Of a DNA stretch of 42,693 nt, positions 17,599-25,339 are shown one piece after another. The stretch is from Akkermansia muciniphila. Lineage in GTDB: Bacteria; Verrucomicrobiota; Verrucomicrobiia; Verrucomicrobiales; V1-33. Location: contig CAMDJM010000040.1 of NCBI GenBank assembly GCA_945900785.1, positions 1 to 42,693 of the forward strand, written 5' to 3'. Below the pieces are notes generated by a model. That model did no database searches. It was given only the letters and a program-made list of their open reading frames with translations, and had not been told where the DNA came from. Numbering within the stretch: the stretch's first letter is position 1; each line of letters starts with the position of its first letter. Made by a program: the position numbers and the translations under genes.

Positions 17599-18579
17599 AT
17601 GAGCGATCCCCGTAAGGCAAGCACCACCAAGGAACTGGAACACACGGCTCCTCTGACCTGCTGTGCCATTGACCCAAAAGGCCGCTGGATTTTTGCGGGT
17701 TCAGAAGACCGCAATGTGGTGCGCTGGGATTTGTCGTCAGGGAAAAAGACCGTTTTGGCAGGGCACGATTCCTGGCCCTTGGCGCTGGAATTCACGGCGG
17801 ACGGATCGTTTCTGATTTCCGGAGCGGGGGACGATCATTTGTTCTGGTGGCCATCCGGTGATGACGAGCCCAAGCCAGCCCGGAAATTGAAAGCCCATGA
17901 AGGGTGGATTCGCAGCCTGGCCTTGAGCCCTGATGGGAAAATCCTCGCCAGCGCGGGCAATGACCGGGTGGTTCGACTTTGGAATGCCAGCGAAGGCACC
18001 GCGATCCGGGAAATGAAGGGGCATCAGCGGCATATCTACAGCCTGCTCTGGCATCCCTCGGGGAGTCATCTCCTGAGCGGGGATCTGGATGGCAAAATCA
18101 TGCAGTGGGACGCTGCCAGTGGAAATTTGACGAGAACCCTGGATGCCAGCGCGCTCCATACCTATCAGGAAGGCCAGATGGTCCACTACGGCGGCGTCCG
18201 GGCTCTGACCCTGAGCGCCGACGGCAAGCTGCTGGCCGCCGCCGGCCACTACAAGTCACCCAACCCCATGGGCAATGTGCAGGAACCTCTGGTGGTTTGT
18301 TTCAACTGGGAGGATGGCAAGGAAAGCGGCCGGCATACCGGCGGTGACGACCTGAAAAACCACACCATTTATTCCGCCCGCTATCATGCCGATGGCTGGC
18401 TCTGCGCCGCCACCGGGGGCAATGACGGCATCCTGCTCTTCTGGAACCGCGGCGTGGCAAAACCCTTTTTCTCCCTGAAACTCCCCAGCGTGATCCGGGG
18501 GATGGTGCTCCACCCTGACGGAAAGCAGCTGGCCGCTGCCCACTATGATAGCAAGGTCAGGATCGTCTCCCTTGGCTAA
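17599..18579 (+). CDS. WD40-repeat beta-propeller protein
   Basis: A 326-residue protein built almost entirely of WD40 units. At least six blades are visible, with repeated GRWIFAGSEDRNVVRWDLSS, LAGHDSWPLALEF, AHEGWIRSLALSPDGKILAS, NDRVVRLWNA, GHQRHIYSLLWHPSGSHLLS and DGKIMQWDA. No signal peptide is apparent, so a cytoplasmic scaffold is most likely. WD40 proteins or domains commonly accompany DUF1549/DUF1553/DUF1501 sets; here the gene is divergent from that operon across a 181-bp AT-rich spacer, which could hold promoters for both. The binding partner is unknown. Confidence 0.88.
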   Translation: MSDPRKASTTKELEHTAPLTCCAIDPKGRWIFAGSEDRNVVRWDLSSGKKTVLAGHDSWPLALEFTADGSFLISGAGDDHLFWWPSGDDEPKPARKLKAHEGWIRSLALSPDGKILASAGNDRVVRLWNASEGTAIREMKGHQRHIYSLLWHPSGSHLLSGDLDGKIMQWDAASGNLTRTLDASALHTYQEGQMVHYGGVRALTLSADGKLLAAAGHYKSPNPMGNVQEPLVVCFNWEDGKESGRHTGGDDLKNHTIYSARYHADGWLCAATGGNDGILLFWNRGVAKPFFSLKLPSVIRGMVLHPDGKQLAAAHYDSKVRIVSLG

Positions 18580-19004
18580 GCTCAGACTCGGGCGCTCAGG
18601 GGGGAAGTGGCGGAAGCGGAACCCGGATCCTGCTGATCAGCCCTGAAAGGAAGTTGAGAGTTGCTGGATGAGGGTCGGGAGCAGGAATCTCAAGGAGGAC
18701 TTAAGATCATCGAGGACAAGGAGATTGCGGAGCGGTCGGCACAGATCGTTGCCTCGGGACTGGAAGGATTTACTGCTTTCCCATCCTATTGGCGGGACAC
18801 TTTCAATAGTATGAATATCGAAAGCGTCCCAACACCAATAGGCGCAGAACAATATGGTGGTGGGCAACCGGCTACCCGCCCTGAATCTAAATGAACATGG
18901 TAACTACAATATTTAACCCTGTTGTGGAGTGGCGCTCGTATTGGCCGGTGCCACACCCCGACGTCCAAAGGCTCCGGGGCGGGTTTCAAACCCCCTATCA
19001 GGGG
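18580..19004. other. 425-bp convergent intergenic region without a supported gene
   Basis: Lies between the ends of the WD40 gene and recJ. The centre (18660-18950) is clearly less GC-rich than its surroundings. Two overlapping frames of about 76 codons exist (plus 18661-18894, minus 18637-18867), both starting with TTG and matching nothing I know, so I do not call them. The left part carries a 32-bp resemblance to the 3' end of the 933-residue DUF1549/DUF1553 gene. The right end holds palindromes: GGGTTTCAAACCC at 18981-18993 and ACCCC/GGGGT at 18990-19005. Confidence 0.6.
18609..18640 (-). pseudogene. Possible remnant of a DUF1553 gene 3' end
   Basis: This stretch aligns with the 3' end of the 933-residue gene (14621-14651), about 26 of 32 positions identical with one inserted base; the first 14 bases are an exact match. 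On the minus strand it would encode the family ending FRFRH, with a frameshift just before it and the stop codon lost. Nothing recognisable as DUF1553 lies upstream. A short chance match cannot be excluded. Confidence 0.3.
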
Positions 19005-19005
19005 T
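18981..19005. terminator. Palindromes at the recJ / WD40 convergent end
   Basis: GGGTTT-C-AAACCC (18981-18993) is immediately followed by ACCCC ... GGGGT (18990-18994 with 19001-19005), two mutually exclusive hairpins at the recJ stop codon. This position suits a bidirectional terminator, although no U-tract is present. Confidence 0.35.
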
Positions 19006-20696
19006 CAGGCGGGACGCAGGGCCTGGACGAGGAGTTGCACGGTGGTATGGCCCCGGAAGGTATTGCGGTCGACGTGGAAGGCGAGGTCCCAGGGGGCAGG
19101 GGGCAAGGCCTGGCCGCCGGCGTTGAACCACATGGCGGTGCGGGTGGTGCCGTTTTGCATGAGTTCCAGCCGCCAATGGCGCTCGCGGAGGAGGCGGGGC
19201 TCGGCGGAGGGATAGACGCTGCGCACCATGAACAAGGGCTGGGGATTGCCGCTGCCAAAGGGTTGCAACTGATCGTAGTCGTCCAGAAACTCCATGGTTA
19301 GCTCATCCAATTGGACTTCTGCATCGAGATGCAGGATGGGCTCGGGGGGGATGCCGCCGGTTTGCTGGTGGACGCTGGCATGGAAGCTGGCCCGGAAGGC
19401 CGCGATATTTTCCTCGCGCAGGCTGACGCCGGCGGCCATCTCATGGCCACCCCCACTGGCGAGGAGGGGGCGGCAGACGTCCAGCGCGGCCACGAGGGAC
19501 ACTCCAGGCACACTGCGGCCGCTGCCTTTGCCCAGGCCCTCATCATCAATGGCGATGACAAAAATCGGCCGGTAAAACTGCCGCATGAGGCGGGCCGCGA
19601 CGATGCCGACGACGCCCGGATGCCAGCCGCGGGAGGCGATGACGAGCCCGTGGGGAGGATCGCAGGTATCCATAAGCGAAAGGGCCTGCGCGGCGGCTTC
19701 GGCTTGGATTTGTTGTTCGAGGGTTTGGCGGTCGCGGTTTTGCAGGTCGAGATCCCGTGCGATACTGGCCGCTTCTTCCGGGTCTTCGCAAAGCAGCAGA
19801 TCCAGCGCGGCGTGCGCGGTATCGAGCCGGCCGGCGGCGTTCAGGCGGGGGCCGAGGCGGAAGCCCAGATCCATGCTGGAATAAGGCTCCATGACGCCTG
19901 ACACTTCAATCAGGGCATGGAGGCCGGCGCGGCGGGTGGTGCTGAGGCGTTGCAGGCCCTGACGGACGAGGAGGCGGTTTTCCTCCACCAGCGGCATGAT
20001 GTCAGCCACGGTGGCGAGGGCGACGAGGTCGAGTTCTGACTTCAATTCGAAACCAGGCACCATGCGGCGTTTCAGCATGGCATGGGCGACTTTGAAGACG
20101 ACGCCGGCGCTGCAAAGATAGTGCCAGCCGGTGCCGCACTTGGGATTGACGAGCGCCACCACATCCGGCAGGCGCTTGGGGTCTGGCTCGTGGTGGTCGA
20201 GGATGATAACATCAATGCCCTGGGATTTCAGCCAGGCGGCTTCGTCCCGGGCGGTGGTGCCGCAGTCCACCGCGATGAGCAGGGTGGCAGGTCCTTCCGC
20301 CAGGCAGCGCTCCAGGGCGGCGCGGGAGAGGCCATAGCCTTCCTCCATGCGCAGGGGCAGGAAGCAGCGGGCGTCGATGCCGTAGGCCCTCAGCAGAGTG
20401 TGGAGCAAGGTCAGGCTGGTAACACCATCCACATCGTAATCGCCAAAAAGCACCACAAAATCCCCGGCTTCCGCCGCCAGGAGCAGGCGGGCCACGGCGG
20501 GCTCCATGTCAGGGAGGGCGAAGGGGTCGCCGAGTTCCTTCAGCTTGGGATTGAGAAAGCGCTCGGCATCTGCTCCACCCTGCACGCCGCGCTGGGCGAG
20601 CAAACGGCAGACCAGCGGCGACTTCCCACAGCCCTGCAACGATGCCAGACAATCAGTCTGCACCGGCCTCAGATTCCATTGAGTCGCCACTGCCAT
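19005..20696 (-). CDS. recJ: Single-stranded-DNA-specific exonuclease RecJ
   Basis: A 563-residue 5'-3' ssDNA exonuclease of the DHH superfamily, used in recombination and mismatch repair. Metal-binding motifs: FGDYDVDG (D86, D88, D90), IAVDCGTT, LDHHE (D167, H168, H169) and ATVADIMPL in the DHH part; RGWHPGVVGIVAARL, GSGRS and GGGHEMAAG in the DHHA1 part. A C-terminal OB-like domain (LQPFGSGNPQPLF onwards) completes the normal length. ATG 20696 is preceded by a pyrimidine-rich leader. Pyk lies 87 bp upstream on the same strand, so joint transcription is possible. Confidence 0.95.
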   Translation of the reverse strand: MAVATQWNLRPVQTDCLASLQGCGKSPLVCRLLAQRGVQGGADAERFLNPKLKELGDPFALPDMEPAVARLLLAAEAGDFVVLFGDYDVDGVTSLTLLHTLLRAYGIDARCFLPLRMEEGYGLSRAALERCLAEGPATLLIAVDCGTTARDEAAWLKSQGIDVIILDHHEPDPKRLPDVVALVNPKCGTGWHYLCSAGVVFKVAHAMLKRRMVPGFELKSELDLVALATVADIMPLVEENRLLVRQGLQRLSTTRRAGLHALIEVSGVMEPYSSMDLGFRLGPRLNAAGRLDTAHAALDLLLCEDPEEAASIARDLDLQNRDRQTLEQQIQAEAAAQALSLMDTCDPPHGLVIASRGWHPGVVGIVAARLMRQFYRPIFVIAIDDEGLGKGSGRSVPGVSLVAALDVCRPLLASGGGHEMAAGVSLREENIAAFRASFHASVHQQTGGIPPEPILHLDAEVQLDELTMEFLDDYDQLQPFGSGNPQPLFMVRSVYPSAEPRLLRERHWRLELMQNGTTRTAMWFNAGGQALPPAPWDLAFHVDRNTFRGHTTVQLLVQALRPA

Positions 20697-20783
20697 AAAA
20701 GGGAAGGGCAGCCGATAACCGCCTGCCGGGGGAATGCAACCCTTCCTGCAGAAATAAGGCTAGCCTGGCCGTCCGCTGCAAAC

Positions 20784-22196
20784 TCAGGCCTGTTGGACGA
20801 GGATGGAATTTACCGTGAATTCACCCTGGAGGACATCGCTGATAATGACGAGGGTTTGGCCAGAGACCACGTGGTTGTGCAATTTCAGGTAAGCCACGGC
20901 GGAGGCGATGGTTTCGTGAGGCTGGCCGGGATTGAATTCCAGGACGTGAGGCTGGACGGCGCGGCTGAGCTGCAGGCCGCGGGCGACGCTTTGATCGGGC
21001 GTGAAGGCGAAAATAGGAGCGACGGCGGGCCGGAACCACGCGGCGTAACGGGCAAGGACGCCGCGGGCGGTGAAGACGATGATGACGGCATCCTCCAGCG
21101 AATCTGCCAGAGAAACGGCTTGTTTCACAATCCGCTGTTTGTCGTTATCCAGCACGGCAAAGCGTGAGGGATTTTCCGCGTGGGTGGAAGCGGCTTCGAC
21201 GCGGTGGGCGATCTTGACCATGATCTCCACGCAGCGCACGGGAAAGGCTCCGCTGCTGGTTTCGCCGCTGAGCATGATGGCGTCCGCCTCCTCGAAGATA
21301 GCGTTGGCCACATCCGTGACTTCCGCCCGGGTGGGCACGGGATTTTGGATCATGCTCTCCAGCATGTGAGTGGCCACGATGACGCTGCGGCCGCGGGTGA
21401 CACACTTGCTGACAATCTTCCGCTGGAGCACGGGAAGTTCCTCCAGGTGGACTTCGATGCCCAGATCCCCCCGGGCGACCATCACCACATCGGAGGCTTC
21501 GATGATCTCGTCGAGCTTCCGGACGGCCTGCTGGTCTTCGATTTTGGCAACAATGCGGGCCGGGCAACCGAGGGCGATCAGTTCTTCCCTCAGAAGATGG
21601 AGATGTGAGGCATCCCGGACGAAGGACATGGCTACGAAGTCGATGCCGATCTCGGCGGCCAGCTTCATGTCTTCAAAATCCTTGTTCGTGAGGGGCGGCA
21701 GATTGACCTTGATGCCGGGCAGGTTGATGTGGCGGCGGCTGCCCATCACGCCCTGATTCAGCACCGTGCAGATGACGCGTTCCGGCGCGGTGCTGACGAC
21801 GCGCATTTGCAGGATGCCGTTGTCCACCAGGACGGTATCGTCAGGCTTAAGATCGGCGTAGAGGCCGGGGTAGTTCACGCTGGTGGAGATGGCGAGGGTA
21901 GCCGGGGCATCGGACAGGGTGAATTCCACGGTGTCGCCCGGCTTCAGCGTATAGGCCAGGGAGACATCGCCCGTGCGGATGGTAGGGCCGCGCAGGTCCA
22001 TCAGCACGCCGACATCGCGGCTGACTGCCAGGGCGGCTTCGCGGACGCGGGCGGTGACGCTGCGGCACCATTCGGCGGGCGCGTGGCTCATATTCAGGCG
22101 GAAGACATTGGCCCCGGCAAGGATCAGTTCCTGGAGGACTTCGGGGGAATCGGTGGCAGGTCCGAGGGTGGCGATGATTTTGGTTTTGCGCAGCAT
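20784..22196 (-). CDS. pyk: Pyruvate kinase
   Basis: A 470-residue glycolytic enzyme converting phosphoenolpyruvate and ADP to pyruvate and ATP. Visible motifs: RKTKIIATLGPA at the N-terminus, GANVFRLNMSHA, LMDLRGPTIRTG, LPPLTNKD, FVAMSFVRDA, AKIEDQQAV with the catalytic Lys, MVARGDLGIE with metal ligands, and ATHMLESMI, where many bacteria have ATQMLESM. GETSSGAFPV and the C-terminal allosteric domain follow. The start is ATG 22196; the same frame stays open far upstream opposite the deacetylase gene, but that extension is not homologous. The leader (22197-22313, divergent from the deacetylase gene) includes a short GC-rich hairpin near 22226-22255. Confidence 0.96.
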   Translation of the reverse strand: MLRKTKIIATLGPATDSPEVLQELILAGANVFRLNMSHAPAEWCRSVTARVREAALAVSRDVGVLMDLRGPTIRTGDVSLAYTLKPGDTVEFTLSDAPATLAISTSVNYPGLYADLKPDDTVLVDNGILQMRVVSTAPERVICTVLNQGVMGSRRHINLPGIKVNLPPLTNKDFEDMKLAAEIGIDFVAMSFVRDASHLHLLREELIALGCPARIVAKIEDQQAVRKLDEIIEASDVVMVARGDLGIEVHLEELPVLQRKIVSKCVTRGRSVIVATHMLESMIQNPVPTRAEVTDVANAIFEEADAIMLSGETSSGAFPVRCVEIMVKIAHRVEAASTHAENPSRFAVLDNDKQRIVKQAVSLADSLEDAVIIVFTARGVLARYAAWFRPAVAPIFAFTPDQSVARGLQLSRAVQPHVLEFNPGQPHETIASAVAYLKLHNHVVSGQTLVIISDVLQGEFTVNSILVQQA

Positions 22197-22313
22197 GGCG
22201 GGAATAGAAGCCAAAACCAGGCCGCGCGCCTCCGAAAAAACCGATGCACGGAGCGCATTGCAATCATGCCGCACCCAGGTAGGGTAACCCTTTCGTTCCA
22301 AGTGCTTTTCAGG

Positions 22314-23708
22314 ATGCCGACGCCCCCCCGACGCCCTTACTATCTTTTTTTCCGCCCCGCAGTGCTGCTCGCCGCCGCCCTGTGCGGGGTGGGCTGTGAC
22401 CGCATCAAACCCGCACCGCCGCCCGCTGCGGCCCTGGAAGCACCGGTGCCGGAGATCGTCCAGGAAACGGCCCCGGCGGCGGCCCCGGCTGAGCCCGTGA
22501 TCGATCCCGCCGTGCCTGCCCTGACGATCAATAAATCCGCCCAAGTGATTGTGCTGGGCTATCATGACTTTACCACGGGCAAGTCGAAGAACCCGATGGA
22601 GATTAATGTCGATCATTTCCGCGATCAAATGCAGGCGCTGAAGGACGCCCGTCTGCCTGTGATTTCCATGTCCGATTTTCTGGCTTGGAGGAGGGGGGAA
22701 AAAGACATCCCGGATCCCAGCGTGGTCATCACCATGGATGACGGATGGAAAACGGTGCACCGCCTCGCCTTTCCGGTGCTGAAGGAGTTCGGCTATCCAT
22801 TTTCGATTTTTCTCTACAAGCGCTTTGTGAATGGCGGGGGGCGGGCTCTCACCACTCCGGAAATCCGCGAACTGATGGCTTATGGGGCTGAGGTGGGCAG
22901 CCACAGTGTCAGCCATCCCCTGCCTTCCAAAATCCGGGGACTGGAGCGGAAATCGTCTGAGGAAGCCGGGACTTTCCTGCGCATGGAGATGAAGGATTCC
23001 AAGCAATTCCTGGAAGACCTGATCGCCCGGCCCGTCCGCACTTATGCCTATCCGGGCGGTTATAACACCGAGCACGAGCAGGAGATCGGCAAGGAAGCGG
23101 GCTATGAAGCGCTTTTCACGGTCAACCCGGCCCGCGTCACCTGGGACATGCCGGCCACCACTCTGGCGCGTTATATCATTTTGGGGAATGACCCTACGGA
23201 TTCCAACTTCCGGCGCGCCGTCAGCTCGCGCGGCACCTCCGGCGGGGATCTTACCAAGGCTCTGCTGGGTGGTCCTGAGGGGGAATCCCTCGTGACCACC
23301 ACCCCCCGGCCGGATGCCACCGTGGCCGAGCGCCGGCCGCTGATCGGGGTCGATGTCACCAAGCTTTCCGGGATTGATCCCGCTTCCGTGGTCATGAAAA
23401 TCGCCGGCTTCGGCACCGTGCCGGCGGTTTATGATCCTGCGGCGGGAGTGATTTCCTATCAGATACGCGAAGCCCTGCGTGCGCCGGAATGCCAGGTTTA
23501 TGTCACCTTCAAACGCGCCGGCGAATCCAAGCCGGACGCCGTCAACTGGCGCTTCTCGGTGGATCTGCTGGCCAATTATCTTCCGGAGCCGCCGCCTGTG
23601 CTGCAGCAGGCGACGGTGCCGGAAGGGGTGATGACCCTGCCGGCAGATCCTGCTGGCACTCCTGCGCCTGCGCCTGCCCCCACTCCCGCTCTTCCCAGTC
23701 CTCAATAA
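22314..23708 (+). CDS. Polysaccharide deacetylase, probable lipoprotein
   Basis: A 464-residue exported carbohydrate esterase 4 (NodB-like) protein. The N-terminus has a hydrophobic core (VLLAAALCGVGC) with candidate lipid-anchor C28, though the lipobox GVGC is imperfect. A proline/alanine linker (31-70) leads to the NodB domain: VIVLGYHDF, ITMDDGWKTVH (D142, D143), GSHSVSHP (H197, H201) and the TYAYPGGYN motif. These residues form the metal site of polysaccharide N- or O-deacetylases. A C-terminal beta-rich domain (about 345-440) and a Pro/Ala tail follow. The substrate, cell wall or exopolysaccharide, is unknown. An in-frame ATG at 22266 is an alternative start. The stop is 5 bp before ffh, suggesting co-transcription. 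Confidence 0.9.
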   Translation: MPTPPRRPYYLFFRPAVLLAAALCGVGCDRIKPAPPPAAALEAPVPEIVQETAPAAAPAEPVIDPAVPALTINKSAQVIVLGYHDFTTGKSKNPMEINVDHFRDQMQALKDARLPVISMSDFLAWRRGEKDIPDPSVVITMDDGWKTVHRLAFPVLKEFGYPFSIFLYKRFVNGGGRALTTPEIRELMAYGAEVGSHSVSHPLPSKIRGLERKSSEEAGTFLRMEMKDSKQFLEDLIARPVRTYAYPGGYNTEHEQEIGKEAGYEALFTVNPARVTWDMPATTLARYIILGNDPTDSNFRRAVSSRGTSGGDLTKALLGGPEGESLVTTTPRPDATVAERRPLIGVDVTKLSGIDPASVVMKIAGFGTVPAVYDPAAGVISYQIREALRAPECQVYVTFKRAGESKPDAVNWRFSVDLLANYLPEPPPVLQQATVPEGVMTLPADPAGTPAPAPAPTPALPSPQ

Positions 23709-23713
23709 AAACC

Positions 23714-25213
23714 ATGTTTGGATCCTTAACAGAAAAATTTGAAGGCGTCTTCCGCCGGCTCCGTGGTCTCGGTAAAATCAGTGAGAGCAATGTTGCCGAT
23801 GCCCTGCGCGAGGTGCGGCTGGCCCTGCTGGAAGCGGATGTGGACTTTGCCGTGACCCGCGATTTCCTTGCTGCGGTCAAGGAAAAAGCCCTCGGCGTGG
23901 AAGTGCTGAAAAGTGTCACCCCCGGCCAGCAGCTCATCAAGATTTTTCATGATGAAATCACCGCCCTGCTGGGTGGCGATGCCGTGCCGCTCGATCTCAC
24001 TCCTCCCGCCCGGATCATGATGGTGGGCTTGAACGGAGCAGGCAAAACCACCACCTCTGCCAAGCTGGCGCTGAAGTTGAAAAAGGAAGGCAAAAAGGTC
24101 GTCCTCGTAGCTCTGGACCTTTACCGGCCAGCGGCGATTGACCAATTGGCTACTCTGGCCGGCGAAGTGGGGGTGCCGGTTTACCAGCCGGAAGCGGGTG
24201 AGAAAAACGTGCTGAAAGCCGCCAAAGCCTCCGAGGCCTGGATCGCCTCACAAAACGCCAATGTCATCATTTTCGACACCGCCGGCCGTCAGGAAGTCGA
24301 TGAAGCGCTGATCGCGGAATTGAAGGAAGTGCGCAAATACCTCAATCCCGCTGAGGTGCTATTGGTGGCTGATGCCGCCACCGGCCAGCAGGCGGTCAGC
24401 GTGGCAAAAACCTTCCACGAGTCCATCGGCATCACCGGTATTGTCCTGACAAAACTGGATGGTGATGCCCGCGGGGGAGCCGCGCTTTCCATGCGCCGCG
24501 TCACTCAGCAGCCGATCAAATACGCCGGGGTCGGCGAGAAAATGAGCCAACTGGACGTCTTCGTGCCGGACCGCATGGCCCAGCGCATCCTCGGCATGGG
24601 TGATATCGTGGGCTTGGTGGAGCAGGCTGCGGAAGCTATCGATGAAGCGGATGCAATGAAGATGATGGAGCGGATGACCTCATCCGACTTTGATTTCACT
24701 GACTTCCTCGGGCAGCTCAAAATGATGAAAAAGCTGACCTCCGGCGCGGGCGGCATGATGGGCCTGCTCAGCCTGCTGCCCGGGGTGGGTGGCAAGATCA
24801 AAGAGATGAAATCCCAGGTGGATGACAAAAAACTGCTCCACATTGAAGCGCTCATCCTATCCATGACACCGAAGGAACGGAAACGCCCGGAAATTCTGAA
24901 TGCCAAGCGGCGCGCGCGCATTGCCGCCGGGGCGGGACGCTCGGTCAATGAATTGAACGGGATGCTCCAGCAATTCGGCGACATGCGGAAATTGATGAAG
25001 AACCCTGGCAAAATGGGGGCGATGGCCAAAATGATGGGCGGTGCTGGCGGTGCCGGAGGTGGCCTCGGCGGCTTGGGCGGTCTGGGCGGTGGCGGCTTGC
25101 CTGATTTCGGCAAGCTCGGCGGCATGCCAGGCATGGGCAGTGGCAAGCATTCCGGCGGAAGCAAATTCGGCCAGATGGGCAAACCCGGCGGCGGAGGAAA
25201 GCGCCGGAAGTAA
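23714..25213 (+). CDS. ffh: Signal recognition particle protein Ffh
   Basis: A 499-residue SRP54-type GTPase that binds 4.5S RNA and signal sequences and delivers ribosomes to FtsY. N domain 1-90; G domain with GLNGAGKTTT (105-114), DLYRPAA, DTAGRQ and TKLDGDARGGA; M domain from about 300 with the RNA-binding AAGAGRSVNELNGMLQQF. Unusual is a tail of about 60 residues beyond the M domain, rich in Gly and Met (repeats of GGL and GGM) and ending GGGGKRRK. It follows the deacetylase gene by 5 bp and has no Shine-Dalgarno, only AATAAAAACC before the ATG. Confidence 0.96.
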   Translation: MFGSLTEKFEGVFRRLRGLGKISESNVADALREVRLALLEADVDFAVTRDFLAAVKEKALGVEVLKSVTPGQQLIKIFHDEITALLGGDAVPLDLTPPARIMMVGLNGAGKTTTSAKLALKLKKEGKKVVLVALDLYRPAAIDQLATLAGEVGVPVYQPEAGEKNVLKAAKASEAWIASQNANVIIFDTAGRQEVDEALIAELKEVRKYLNPAEVLLVADAATGQQAVSVAKTFHESIGITGIVLTKLDGDARGGAALSMRRVTQQPIKYAGVGEKMSQLDVFVPDRMAQRILGMGDIVGLVEQAAEAIDEADAMKMMERMTSSDFDFTDFLGQLKMMKKLTSGAGGMMGLLSLLPGVGGKIKEMKSQVDDKKLLHIEALILSMTPKERKRPEILNAKRRARIAAGAGRSVNELNGMLQQFGDMRKLMKNPGKMGAMAKMMGGAGGAGGGLGGLGGLGGGGLPDFGKLGGMPGMGSGKHSGGSKFGQMGKPGGGGKRRK

Positions 25214-25222
25214 AAATTTGCA

Positions 25223-25285
25223 GCAAGCCCCGTCCCGGCTTGGATCCGATGCCGAGGCAATGCTCAAGGCCGGGACGGGCCTTGC
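25223..25285. repeat. Inverted pair of REP-like palindromes
   Basis: Two copies of a near-palindromic 20-21-bp unit (consensus GCAAGGCCCGTCCCGGCCTTG) lie at 25223-25242 and 25265-25285 in opposite orientation with 22 bp between. Each unit can fold on itself, and the two can pair into one long hairpin. It sits just after ffh and before a glycosyltransferase gene. A third copy is at 37095-37116, showing a dispersed family. Confidence 0.75.
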
Positions 25286-25339
25286 TACGGTTTACTGGGC
25301 TACTCCTTAACCTGAACCTGAACTTGATTTCAATCCGCC

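Noticed and set aside
18637..18894. Two overlapping frames of about 76 codons on opposite strands
   Set aside because: Both start with TTG, overlap each other, have codon use unlike neighbours and show no recognisable motif.
18978..19005. GGGTTTCAAACCCC considered as the T-arm of a tRNA
   Set aside because: No acceptor stem, anticodon arm or CCA context could be folded around it.
22197..23705. In-frame upstream extension of pyruvate kinase by about 500 codons
   Set aside because: The extension overlaps the deacetylase gene in antisense and has no homology; normal pyruvate kinase begins at 22196.
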